A DNA stretch of 64,000 nt from Dictyobacter formicarum (GCF_016587435.1 NZ_BNJJ01000002.1:62001-126000); one strand, 5' to 3'; positions 26,550-35,397 are shown, numbered from the stretch's first letter. The notes: generated by a model from the letters alone, not told the origin. Numbers and translations are program-made.

Positions 26550-26720
26550 GAAGACGCGGAGCACGGCCCCTTGCGCAGGATCAGAGCGGATCAACACAGC
26601 ATGCGCGAAGCTGTTGTCAGGAAAGGCCAGGAGGACCCAGCAGGCCAGCAACAAGGCGATGCAGAGCTTGGTGATCGCTGGTGTCTGTATGCAGAAAGAC
26701 CACTGCGGTCGTATATTCAT
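26550..26720 (-). pseudogene. CopC-like N-terminus (signal peptide and first strand)
   Basis: ATG at 26720 opens a signal peptide (LCIALLLACWVLLAFPDNSFA) followed by the mature CopC start HAVLIRSDPAQGAVL, with the N-terminal copper-ligand histidine. The homology ends near 26550 where the inserted kinase block begins. With the CopD and YtkA parts at 22888-24110 this was probably a single YcnJ-like copper import/resistance gene. Confidence 0.7.
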
Positions 26721-26839
26721 TGGAGCGTCCCTTTATCTCGTCTTCGTCTTTCGGAACCAGTCGTTCTTGTCCCCCCTCCCCCCCATCATCCTGAGAGAGA
26801 GCGACACTGGACTCGTCAGTCAGATTATAGAACCATCGC

Positions 26840-26872
26840 TACTATTAGTCAAGAGTACTAGAGAACTTCGTA
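26840..26872. promoter_or_regulatory. BlaI-type operator C (between copC remnant and Vgb-like gene)
   Basis: TACTA-GAGAACT-TCGTA at 26856-26872, preceded by another TACTA at 26840-26844. It lies in the divergent gap between the CopC fragment (start 26720, minus) and the Vgb-like gene (start 27075, plus), so it could control both directions. Confidence 0.6.
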
Positions 26873-27074
26873 GAATATCAACCGCTCCTCGTCTCGGCGG
26901 CGTTCGGCCTGACGAGCCACTCCATGCCGCCCCCAATACGCTGGGAGTAGGACACAGCGACACGTCTGCCCCTTGTTATCTCTCGGTTTGGCGCGCTATA
27001 GTAGGTGAGGAGGGCAAGAAGACGATGATGATCGTGCATCTATACAGAGCATCTACGAAGAGCAACGAGGAGCA

Positions 27075-28261
27075 ATGAATCCTATGTTTTCTACACAACG
27101 GAACCGCTGGAGACGTGACTTCTGGCCTGCCGATTGGTCAGCTCGTCGCCGCCATGATCTCCTCATCCTCCTTGTTCTGCTGTTGTGTGGAAGTCTGGTG
27201 ATCGTGGGCTGACGAGCGCCCCGTTCAGCCGTCCTGGCAAGGGGACCGGCTTCTCAGCTTCCCCTGGTCCTCAATCCGTCTCGACGGCGAACGCCACACC
27301 GGTGGTACTCACACCGCGCATGACGTTCGCTCGTCCGACGCCGGTGTATCGCTATGCCTTTGGGTCAACCAATCCGGGGTTGATGCAACCCGCCGTGGAT
27401 GCACAGGGCCAGCTCTGGGTTGGGGAGATGTCGGCGAATCGTCTGGCCCGACTGAATAGGGCAACCGGTCAGGTGCGCACCTGGGAACCGCCAGAGGGAA
27501 AAAGCGGACTCATGACCACCACCATCGATAAAGCGGGCCACGTCTGGTTCGTGGAGCAAAATGCCAACTATCTTGGGCGCTTTGACCCGGCCACACAGCG
27601 CTTTCAGACGTTTCCCCTTGGGTCCCTCCATCAGCGTCCGATGGGGCCGCAGAGTGTGCGGTTTGACGCAAGAGGGCAGCTCTGGTTCACTGCTTCTAGT
27701 GGTGGGGCTCTTGGACAACTAGATCCTTTGACCGGCAGGATACGGACATGGCCGGTTCCAACTCCCATTTCCGGCGCTCCACCGATCCCCTTTAGCCTGA
27801 CGGTGACCCTGGCCGGTCAGGTCTGGTTCGGCTATCTCACCGGAGGAACGGTGGGACAGCTCGATCCGGCGAGCGGGCATGTCACCCTCTTCCATCTAGG
27901 CGATCCGCAAGCCACCATCTTTTCGATGACCACAGATCGCTCTGGACGGATCTGGTTTACCGAACTGCTCCCAGGACGCCTGGGCATGATTGATCCTGCC
28001 ACTAACCGGGTCACGCTGTTCTCGGTTCCATCCATCCAGAACGCACCACCCGCGTTGTATGGAGTAGCTGCTGCTCCAGACGGAACCATCTGGTTTGCAG
28101 ACCGCACCGCCTCAGCCCTGGTTCGGTATCGCCCCGACCAGGCTGCCTACACCTTCTTTGCTCTTCCAAGAGCCAGCGCGCCCTACGGACTTACAGTTGA
28201 CGCAGCAGGCCACGTCTGGTTTACTTCTTCAGGGAGTGCGGGTGAACTCAGATTCCCATGA
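27075..28261 (+). pseudogene. Vgb-like beta-propeller lipoprotein, frameshifted at the lipobox
   Basis: ATG at 27075, after GAGGAG, opens a signal sequence (RHDLLILLVLLLCGSLVIVG) that stops at TGA 27210-27212. The next frame continues TSAPFSRPGKGT and then a propeller with repeated blades: GQLWVGEMSANRLARLN, GHVWFVEQNANYLGRFDPAT, GQLWFTASSGGALGQLDP, GRIWFTELLPGRLGMIDPAT. The family is virginiamycin-B-lyase-like. One missing base after the glycine would restore VGC, a lipobox cysteine, so the native product was probably a lipoprotein. Could also be a sequencing error. Confidence 0.75.
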
Positions 28262-28272
28262 TGTGCCATTGG

Positions 28273-28566
28273 TTAGAACCGCCGTCGTTGCTCTTGCTGT
28301 TCTGCTGGAGCGTGTGGATACTGAGGAGATGGCTGTTCTGGATACGGATAGGCGCGTCCCCCCTCCTCATAGGTCTCAGCCGTCCCAGGAACAGGAGCGC
28401 TTCGCTGATACGGTTGGGGTGCTTCCTGCGGCCAAGGTGGCGAAGGCTGGCGAGGTGCTCGAAACGCGCGCACCAGCAACCAGATGACCGCTGCAATCAG
28501 CGCAAGGAACAGCAGCGGACCAAAAATCCACCAGAAAAACATCCCGAACATCATTCCACTGCACAT
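28273..28566 (-). CDS. Small Pro/Gln-rich single-span membrane protein
   Basis: 97 aa from ATG 28566 (MCSGMMFGMFFWWIFG), which has GAAGGAGG about 10 nt upstream. One membrane helix (WWIFGPLLFLALIAAVIWLLV) is followed by a hydrophilic tail rich in Pro, Gln and Tyr (PYPEQPSPQYPHAPAEQQEQ). No family recognised. Operator D lies about 124 bp upstream in the same orientation, which ties it to the BlaI-type regulon. It converges with the Vgb-like gene, 11 bp apart. Confidence 0.7.
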   Translation of the reverse strand: MCSGMMFGMFFWWIFGPLLFLALIAAVIWLLVRAFRAPRQPSPPWPQEAPQPYQRSAPVPGTAETYEEGGRAYPYPEQPSPQYPHAPAEQQEQRRRF

Positions 28567-28689
28567 GCTTTTTTTGCCTCCTTCTCGAAACAAGACGATG
28601 GAGCGTGGTCATCTCTCCACGAAGTGGTCTCGCGATGATCATATCAAGACCGGCATGCTTTTCCTTCCTCAACCTACGCATGAGAGTCG

Positions 28690-28707
28690 TACGATAGTAC
28701 CGTCGTA
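28690..28707. promoter_or_regulatory. BlaI-type operator D
   Basis: Dyad TACGA-N8-TCGTA with perfect 5-bp arms, 124 bp before the small membrane protein gene on the minus strand. The spacer is one base longer than in operators A-C. Confidence 0.5.
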
Positions 28708-28848
28708 GCCCACCTCCTCATGATACGTTTGGGAGTCGTACGCCGTTTCATCAGGCAGGGTCTCGCCATAGCCAGGGGTACCGCGCCCTCGTCGGTTCCA
28801 CGCTGTCTTGGCACAGAGATGACTTTCCCTTATACCAGTTGCCAGTCG

Positions 28849-28866
28849 TACTCCTACAAGATAGTA
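28849..28866. promoter_or_regulatory. Possible BlaI-type operator E
   Basis: TACTCCTACAAGATAGTA: an imperfect TACT...AGTA dyad which, read on the minus strand, resembles the first dyad of operator B (TACTATC-TTGTAG against TACTATTGCCTTGTAG). It lies about 390 bp before the truncated TlpA-like gene. The remainder of 28567-29253 has no gene that I recognise. Confidence 0.3.
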
Positions 28867-29253
28867 GAGAAATGCACGAGGACGGCACGAAGAGAGAGTT
28901 TTCACCGACCCCTGCTTCACGGGAAAACAACGAGATGCACCTGACGGCGTTCCCCAGACCGATGGCGGATGCAGCCACCCTGGTTCACTTGCTCCCAGCG
29001 TCATCAGCGAGAGACGCGGGAAAACTGTCGTGCTGACTGCTTCCAGATGCTCTCCTGTCTGCGGGACGATACGCGAGATCGGGTGGCGTGTGGTCTGGAA
29101 ACGGCGAGGGAAGGGACACAAGAGCACGAACCCGATGGGAACAGCAGGAATAGTGGAGCATCCTGCTCGTCCCTGTCAAACCACCAAACGCTTTTCTGCT
29201 CCCCCCTCGTCGCACCGCGGGAAAAAAGCGTTAGGAAGAAAGAGGGAAACCAG

Positions 29254-29560
29254 ATGGAGACGCTCGGCAACCAGGCCGAAAACGCGGTCGGATCAGCGCA
29301 GGACCGCTCACCACACACAGCCCATGCGCGCACAAAGCGGTCCTTTCGACGGATCAGCCTCGTTCTCCTGATCAATCTCATCAACGTCGATTTTCTGCTG
29401 CTTGCTTCTCAACACCTGACTCCGGCCCAGACCAAGCTCCAGGAAAACGTGAGCAGCCCGCTCATTGGGCATCCCGCCCCAGATTGTACGCTTTCCAGGT
29501 TGGACTCGGCATCCGCAGCGACGTTGCCCCTGGCCCACTTGAAAGTGCACCATTGGTCAT
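29254..29560 (+). pseudogene. TlpA-like membrane-anchored redoxin, 3'-truncated
   Basis: ATG 29254 after AGAGGG. Residues: a hydrophilic start, one membrane anchor (ISLVLLINLINVDFLLLASQ), then SPLIGHPAPDCTLSRLDSAS and LPLAHLK, the usual lead-in to a thioredoxin fold. The sequence diverges at about 29550, exactly where the active-site WCxxC strand should follow, because IS21 terminal sequence begins. Product would have faced the cell exterior. Confidence 0.6.
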
Positions 29561-29640
29561 TGTCAATAGCACCGAAAAGATCCCCAAAAGTGCCACTCAA
29601 AAAGTCTCCAGGGTGGGGAATTTTACGTTGGCGTTTTCGA

Positions 29641-30612
29641 GTGCCAGTCTAAAACTCCCCAGAACGTCTGTTCTCCGAAATGTCATTCCTCCTTCCTCAT
29701 CTACAAGTTTTCATATCTGCTGCTGGTTCCGCTTTGCCCTTCCCCCTGTGTTTTTCGGGGAGTGGAAGGGCTATCTTTCGTAGGCTTTGCAGGGAGGTCA
29801 TGGAACACGCCCGCCTTACGTTTCTCGCGAAGGCGGTAGCTCTCTCCTCGAATGTTAATCGTGGTCGAGTAATGCAAGAGGCGGTCCAGCATGGCAGTGG
29901 CGAGGACGTAATCCGACACCACATCGCCCCATTCGCCATAGGATTTATTACTGGTGAGAATAATACTGCCCTTTTGATACCGGCGACTAATCAGACGAAA
30001 GAGAAACTGAGCTGAACGCTGATCTAAGGGGACATAGCCCATCTCATCTAGGATCAGGAGTTTCGGTGTGCATAATGCGTGCAATCGCCGCTCCAGCCGA
30101 TCCTCTTTGCTATCTTGTTGCACCAGATCCATCAAGTCGGCCACCGTGAAAAAGACGACACTCATCCCTTGCATGATCGCGGCTACTCCCATCGAGCCAG
30201 CAGGCTCCTTTTCGGGGCGTCGATCATGCACAAATTCACGCACCTTACTTTCTTTCCCAGGATAGCCCTGTGCCAGGATTTCCCCATAGAGCTTGCGGGC
30301 GTTGAGCACCCCTTCTGTCATCCGCTGCTCCAAGTAGGGTATGTACGGATCGATTTTGCACGCCTTCACTTGACGTGAATGCTTTGGCGGTGAGAGCTCA
30401 GGCGCATTGACAGCTTGCCGAACGGTTTTGCGATCTCGTCCCGTCCGACGGGCAATCTCGCTGATCGAGACCCCCTTGCGATACATCTCTCTGATCATGA
30501 ATCGTTCCTCTAGTGCTAACATGGGTTTCCTCCTTCAAGCATCGTGACCACTGAAGCCACATTGCTTTGAGGATGTCCCATGATCCCCAGGTGGGGAGTT
30601 TTACCCTGGCAC
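29641..30612. mobile_element. IS21-family element with a large internal deletion
   Basis: Ends carry inverted repeats: GTGCCAGTCTAAAACTCCCC on the left (29641-29660) and, read inward from the right (30612-30592), GTGCCAGGGTAAAACTCCCC. A further partial end (TGGGGAATTTTACGTTGGC, about 29604-29622) lies just outside on the left, in the same orientation as the right end, suggesting a second element inserted there before. A full IS21 is 2-2.5 kb; this one is about 0.97 kb. Confidence 0.7.
29701..30522 (-). pseudogene. In-frame IstA-IstB fusion from an IS21 deletion
   Basis: 273 aa. Residues 1-105 are the IstA DNA-binding start (FMIREMYRKGVSISEIARRTG and GRDRKTVRQAVN). From about residue 115 the sequence is the second half of IstB (VVFFTVADLMDLVQQDSKED; Walker B LLILDEMGYVPLD; SIILTSNKSYGEWGDV). 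The IstA catalytic domain and the IstB Walker A loop are both gone, yet the frame is kept. GGAGGAAACCC precedes the ATG. It could still be translated as a DNA-binding, non-catalytic protein. Confidence 0.8.
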
Positions 30613-31097
30613 TAGTGAGGATTATATCTCTGTTACTAACAAACAAACGCGCTCTTTATTGATCAGCGGCTTTTGCTTTCGAGATTTCGCGCCGATTCGA
30701 CGCGTGGCCGAAACCTCCATTCGACACGCCGCCCCAGATGCGTCTGGTTCCTGTCTTGGACCGCAAGGCATACATTATCAGAGGTTGGTCACATAGACTG
30801 CTCACAACGTTTGCTGATGCCCACAGGTGCGCACTGCTCCCACCCTGGTATGGGCAGAATACGCTCACAAGCTTCCGAGATCCTGCACGTGGCTTGTCTT
30901 TGGGCCGCCGTCTCAGTGCTGCAGGATGGATTCCTCCACAAGAGGCACGAGAGGAGCTTCGCGCTCATTGTCCGTCATACTCGCCTGAGCAGCCCTCAGG
31001 CACAGACCAAGAGCCGACTGCGCAGTCCCTTGTATCGGTACCATCTTGTTCCTCCAGCCGAAGGCCTCGCCCTCTGTCGCCTGCACTATCCCAGCAT
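30613..31097. other. Gap without a recognisable gene
   Basis: Between the IS21 element and the LysR gene. Several open frames exist but none shows a family motif or a good ribosome binding site. It may contain old transposon debris. Confidence 0.4.
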
Positions 31098-32021
31098 TCA
31101 CGGTCTCTCTTGTTCAAGCTGTTGGAAATATTGGATGACGAACGCTCGAAACTGCTGGGCCGCCTGCGAGAGGTAATGCGTGGTACGCCAGACCAGCCCG
31201 AGTTGACGCCAACAGCGCGGCTCTGCGATGGGAAGGATTCTCACTGGCTGGGTCGCCAGATACGGGGCACTGCGCACCATGAGGTGAGAGATAAACGTCA
31301 CCCCCAGGCCAGCCATGACCAGGCCACGAATCATCTCGAGCTCGTCTCCCTCAAACACCACCCTGGGCGTAAAGCCTGCCTGGCGACAGAAGCGGTCGGT
31401 CAGCTCCCGCCAGAGATCCCCAGGCTTCAAACTGATAAAGGGCTCGTGGGCTACTTCGGACAAGTGAATGCTTTCCCGCCCGGCCAGAGGATGGCCGAGC
31501 GGGAACAACAGATAGATCTCATCGCTCAGCAAGGGAACCCAGCTTATCTCCTCCGGCCAGTCGATGCCCTCCTGCTCAAGCGGAGGGGAGGTAATGCATA
31601 GGTCCACTTCTCCGCGTTCCACTTGCTGCTGCACCGCCTGGAGTGTGTGCTGATGGAAGAGGCGGAAGCTGATGTGAGGATGGCGTTCCTGGAAGGGTCC
31701 CAGCAGCTCCGGCAAGATCTGGGGCGCGATCACGGAAAGTGCAATCTGGCCCTGTTCTGCGCCCGTCAGGTCAGCAAGCTCCTGCCTGGCCTCGTCCAGT
31801 TCGCCAAACAGACGTTCCACGTGTCGCAGGAGCGCTCTGCCGAAGGCGTTGAGATGGATGTGCCTTCCCTGTCGCTCAAAGAGCGGCACCCCCAGTTCAT
31901 CCTCCAAGTGCGCAATGGTCTGGCTGAGCGAGGGCTGCGCAATCGAGAGCGCTCTGGCTGCCTGGGTCATATGCTCCAGCCGGGCTACCGTTTGAAAATA
32001 CTTCAGTTGCAAGAGATCCAT
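31098..32021 (-). CDS. LysR-family transcriptional regulator
   Basis: About 307 aa from MDLLQLKYF at 32021. N-terminal winged helix-turn-helix (MTQAARALSIAQPSLSQTIAHLEDELGVPLFER), then the periplasmic-binding-protein-like effector domain (GQIALSVIAPQILPELLGPF; GHPLAGRESIHLSEVAHEPF; EMIRGLVMAGLGVTFI). It is divergent from the LuxE/LuxC-like operon, the usual arrangement for a LysR activator and its target. Effector unknown. Confidence 0.93.
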   Translation of the reverse strand: MDLLQLKYFQTVARLEHMTQAARALSIAQPSLSQTIAHLEDELGVPLFERQGRHIHLNAFGRALLRHVERLFGELDEARQELADLTGAEQGQIALSVIAPQILPELLGPFQERHPHISFRLFHQHTLQAVQQQVERGEVDLCITSPPLEQEGIDWPEEISWVPLLSDEIYLLFPLGHPLAGRESIHLSEVAHEPFISLKPGDLWRELTDRFCRQAGFTPRVVFEGDELEMIRGLVMAGLGVTFISHLMVRSAPYLATQPVRILPIAEPRCWRQLGLVWRTTHYLSQAAQQFRAFVIQYFQQLEQERP

Positions 32022-32088
32022 CGGATCATACCTCCTCATCTGCTGGCGTGTATTGATAGGTTCCTTTCTATGAGACTATTGATGATTC

Positions 32089-32141
32089 TGTATTGGACTT
32101 TATCAGCAGACACTTGTAATATAAATACTGTAGTCAATACA
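32089..32141. promoter_or_regulatory. Candidate LysR binding region
   Basis: TGTATTGGACT at 32089-32099 and AGTCAATACA at 32132-32141 form an inverted repeat (one extra G in the left arm) in the divergent promoter region. ATTG-N-CAAT-type arms are compatible with LysR operators. Prediction only. Confidence 0.35.
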
Positions 32142-32254
32142 CTATTAAAGCACAACAATTTGAGAAGCTCCCATGCCTCTTTCCTATCTCTGTTGATCTG
32201 TATACTCTGCTCAGCTGGTCGAGTCCGCTCGGCCAGGAAAGGAGATGATTTCAC

Positions 32255-33352
32255 ATGCTTGCATCACAAACGCTCCTGGATCTTCCGTTGGGAGAAAGCT
32301 GTGATCCAGGGGAATTCATTCATGCCGTTATGGAGTGGCACTTCAATCCCCAAACCGGTTCAGCCTTCTGGCTAGAACGGGCGAAGTCGCTGAACTTTGA
32401 TCCACGCAAGGATATCAAGCGTGTGGAGGACCTGGCGTTGTTCCCCAATCTCGTCAACGAACTGCGCGACGTGCGGGTGGAGGACCTGATCCCCCGCGGC
32501 TATGGGCTCCATCCCGACATTATCGGCATCTATGAAAGCGGAGGCACCACTGGCGCTCCCAAGCGCGTCATCCTGCTGCATGGCTGGTCCGACCGCGCCC
32601 AGGCGTGCCTGAGCGCCCAGCTTGACGCGCACGGCTGGCCGAACAACGTCAACTGGCTTGTCCTCTTCCCAAGCGGGCCCCATATGGCAGGAATGACCAA
32701 TAAGCAGCTGGCCGAGCAACGTGGAGGCCTGGCCTTTCCGATCGATATGGACCCACGCTGGGTTAAGAAGCTGATCGCTGCTGGCAAGATCGAGGAGGCC
32801 GAGGCTTACGCCGAACATCTCGTCGAACAGGCTGCCCATCTGTTGCGCACCCAGAACATCGGGATCCTTGCAACTACCCCGCCGATGCTGGAACGGATCG
32901 CTCGCCACGATGACCTGGTTGAGCTCATCAACCAGAAGGTGAAAGGGATCATCTGGGGCGGCGCGCACATGGACGCCGATACGCGCCACCTCTACCGGAC
33001 GGAGGTCTTCCCTGGCGTGAAGCTGGTGGGAGTGTATGGAAGCACCATGATCCTGGGAGGCACCGCTGAGCGTCTGGGTCTGACTGATGACGATCCCTGC
33101 ATCTTCGATCCACCCTCGCCGTTTATTCTCTTCAGTGTGATCGACCCCGGCACTGGCCGCAAGGTCGGCTATGGCGAGCGGGGCCAGGTGGTGATGCACC
33201 ATCTCAGCAAAAATATGCTGCTGCCCAACAATCTGGAGCGTGACCTGGCGACGCGGATCGAATCGCCAGAGGGACAACTGGGAGACTCGGTCGCCGATGT
33301 GACTCCTGTTGCACAGTTTGACAATGAAGCCGTCATTGAGGGGGTGTACTAA
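32255..33352 (+). CDS. LuxE/PaaK-like acyl-activating enzyme (AMP-forming)
   Basis: 365 aa. The adenylate-forming phosphate loop is GIYESGGTTGAPKRVIL near residue 95, with GIIWGGAHMDADTRHLY, LVGVYGSTMILGG and GYGERGQVVMHHLSKNMLLP further on. It resembles LuxE-type acyl-protein synthetases and PaaK-type ligases rather than full-length acyl-CoA synthetases. It should activate a carboxylic acid as acyl-adenylate and pass it to the reductase encoded next. GGAGATGATTTCAC precedes the ATG; the stop overlaps the next start (TAATG). Confidence 0.8.
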   Translation: MLASQTLLDLPLGESCDPGEFIHAVMEWHFNPQTGSAFWLERAKSLNFDPRKDIKRVEDLALFPNLVNELRDVRVEDLIPRGYGLHPDIIGIYESGGTTGAPKRVILLHGWSDRAQACLSAQLDAHGWPNNVNWLVLFPSGPHMAGMTNKQLAEQRGGLAFPIDMDPRWVKKLIAAGKIEEAEAYAEHLVEQAAHLLRTQNIGILATTPPMLERIARHDDLVELINQKVKGIIWGGAHMDADTRHLYRTEVFPGVKLVGVYGSTMILGGTAERLGLTDDDPCIFDPPSPFILFSVIDPGTGRKVGYGERGQVVMHHLSKNMLLPNNLERDLATRIESPEGQLGDSVADVTPVAQFDNEAVIEGVY

Positions 33353-34734
33353 TGCGTGTGATTCATGAACTGATCGCGGTGGATGCCCTGGGGCCTACTG
33401 GGACCTACCGGGCGCGCAACCGATTGGCCCTCTCGGATGTGGCGGGCCACCCGCTGGCCGAACTGAGCCTGGTGCCGAAGTTATTCGTCACGCGAGCCAT
33501 GACCGCGCTGCGCAAGGCAGAGCCCCTGCCGCTAAAGGTGCGCCTGGACGCGCTGGCACGAGCCGGCGAGCTCTTCGCTCGTGGAACGGTCAACGGGATG
33601 TCTGCCCTTGAGTATCAGTATATCGTAAGCCGGATGTCTGGCACGCCGATCTCCATCGTGCGCGAAGCGGTTGAGGGGATTTCCCGTCACGCTGCTGACA
33701 TGTATGACAGCGCGCAGCAGGCCCGTCCCATCGGTGCGGTGAATGACTGGCGAGAGCCCAACGCTCGTGAAGGGACAGCGGTCTGGGTTCGGCGTGGGCA
33801 TGTCTTCGCCGTACATGCGCCAGGCAACCACCCTGGCGTACACGGCATCTGGCTGGAGGCGCTGGCCCTGGGCTACCGGGTGGCCGTGCGGCCCTCGCGG
33901 CGTGAACCGCTCACACCGTATCGGCTGATCGCTGCGCTGCGTGCCTGTGGGTTTGGCGACGACCAGGTCGTCCTGCTGCCGACCGATTACGATGAAGCCT
34001 CCGAGATCCTGCACCAGGCCGATCTCTCTATGGTTTATGGAGGGCAGGAGGTGGTTGACACATACACCGCAAGCCCAACCGTGTTGCCGCAGGGACCCGG
34101 ACAATCCAAGATCCTGCTCACCGCGGACGCCGATTGGCGTGAATACCTCGACATGATCGTCGATTCGATCAGCCATGAGGGCGGAAGAGCCTGCGTGAAC
34201 ACCACAGCAGTGCTTGTAGAGGGCGACCCCACGCCAGTGGCTGAAGCCATTGCCGAACGGCTCGCAGCCATTCCGAGCCTGCCACCGGAGGATGAGCGAG
34301 CCGTTCTCACGGTCTATTCCCTGGAGGCCGCAAAGAAGATCGAGCGCTACCTGCTGGCCAAAGCGGCAGGAACCAGGGCGCACCTGGGTGGCGAAGGGGT
34401 CGTCGATGAACTGGGAGATGGCAGCGCAGTGCTGCGGCCCGCCGTCCACCAGCTGGACCGCCCCGACGCTTCCCAGGCGAACATTGAGCTGGCCTTTCCG
34501 TGCGTGTGGGTCGCGCCCTGGACGCGGAGGGCCGGGATCGCTCCGTTGAAGCAAAGCCTGGTGCTCACAACAGTGACAAAAGACGAGCACCTGCTGGATG
34601 AGCTGCTCGCGGAGCCGACGATTAAGAATCTCTACATCGGCAACCATCCGACCTACTGGATACAGCCAGGCATCCCGCACGATGGCTACCTTGGCGAATT
34701 TCTCATGCGCACCAAAGCCGTCATCCGCGGCTGA
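33352..34734 (+). CDS. LuxC-like acyl reductase (aldehyde dehydrogenase superfamily)
   Basis: 460 aa. ALDH-like domains: VFAVHAPGNHPGVHGIWLEALALG and YRVAVRPSRREPLTPYRL (nucleotide side), catalytic Cys in SHEGGRACVNTTAVLVEG near residue 282, then LAFPCVWVAPWTRRAG. With the upstream LuxE-like enzyme it matches a fatty-acid-reductase pair that turns an activated acyl group into an aldehyde with NADPH. No luciferase (LuxA/B) gene is present, so the aldehyde must serve another purpose. Confidence 0.82.
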   Translation: MRVIHELIAVDALGPTGTYRARNRLALSDVAGHPLAELSLVPKLFVTRAMTALRKAEPLPLKVRLDALARAGELFARGTVNGMSALEYQYIVSRMSGTPISIVREAVEGISRHAADMYDSAQQARPIGAVNDWREPNAREGTAVWVRRGHVFAVHAPGNHPGVHGIWLEALALGYRVAVRPSRREPLTPYRLIAALRACGFGDDQVVLLPTDYDEASEILHQADLSMVYGGQEVVDTYTASPTVLPQGPGQSKILLTADADWREYLDMIVDSISHEGGRACVNTTAVLVEGDPTPVAEAIAERLAAIPSLPPEDERAVLTVYSLEAAKKIERYLLAKAAGTRAHLGGEGVVDELGDGSAVLRPAVHQLDRPDASQANIELAFPCVWVAPWTRRAGIAPLKQSLVLTTVTKDEHLLDELLAEPTIKNLYIGNHPTYWIQPGIPHDGYLGEFLMRTKAVIRG

Positions 34735-34798
34735 ACCGCTCCTGCGCGGCAAGCCGTGCCTGCGCTCAGGAGCAAGACGAAGAGAAACGGAGAAAAAA

Positions 34799-35185
34799 AT
34801 GATGTATGATCGTGTGGCCGTCCAGGTGGCGAAGCCACCCACCTGGCAGTGGAAATCAACGGTGCTCGGTTCGCTTGCGGCAGGAGGGCAGGTGCTTCGG
34901 CTCTACTTCGTACTTCCGCCTGAGTGCGTGCATGTGTTCGCTTCCTTCGCGCGCAAGGACCTGGATGAGCAGGTGGAGCGAGGAAACACGGACCTGCGTG
35001 CTTCCTCGTTCACGGCGAGCCAATTCCTGCAAATGCTCGGGTTCTCCTCTCCAGAGGGGGAAAGGAACGGGTCAGCAGGTGGGAACGCCGAGCACCAGAG
35101 AGCGACGGCAAACGCGCTCCCCGTGTCGCGCGAAGGTGCCGAGCAGAGTGGGAAAGCACAGAAAGAGGCGGTGAAAAAGGGATGA
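34799..35185 (+). CDS. Hypothetical protein upstream of a PAS kinase
   Basis: 128 aa, MMYDRVAVQVAKPPTWQWKS..., with a strand-rich first part (LGSLAAGGQVLRLYFVLPPE) and a polar tail rich in Gly, Ala and Glu. No family recognised, no membrane segment. CGGAG precedes the ATG. Its stop overlaps the start of the PAS kinase gene (ATGA), so the two are translationally coupled. Confidence 0.55.
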   Translation: MMYDRVAVQVAKPPTWQWKSTVLGSLAAGGQVLRLYFVLPPECVHVFASFARKDLDEQVERGNTDLRASSFTASQFLQMLGFSSPEGERNGSAGGNAEHQRATANALPVSREGAEQSGKAQKEAVKKG

Positions 35186-35305
35186 GGAACCTCTCACAAC
35201 AAAGACAGCATGAACAGATGGATGAAGCGCAGATCCAACTTGCGCTGGAAGCGACTCACGTAGGCGCGTGGGAGCTGGATCCGCGCACCGGCCAACTGGT
35301 GTGGG
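35182..35305 (+). pseudogene. PAS-domain sensor kinase N-terminus, cut by an IS6 element
   Basis: ATG 35182 opens MRNLSQQRQHEQMDEAQIQL and ALEATHVGAWELDPRTGQLVW, the start of a PAS domain as in related kinases. At about 35306 the sequence changes to an IS end (TACTGTCAACTTGTTC) and nothing of the kinase follows. Confidence 0.65.
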
Positions 35306-35397
35306 TACTGTCAACTTGTTCGCGGGAATTCAATATATTGATGATTTAGAAAGAGGAAAGGTATTGAAAGCCAGGAAGAATGAGGGGATCGGTGTGG

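Noticed and set aside
32255..34734. A bioluminescence operon
   Set aside because: LuxE/LuxC-like genes only; no luciferase subunits or flavin reductase nearby.
33532..34842. 436-codon minus-strand open frame
   Set aside because: Antisense shadow of the LuxC-like gene in a GC-rich region; no motif and no ribosome binding site.
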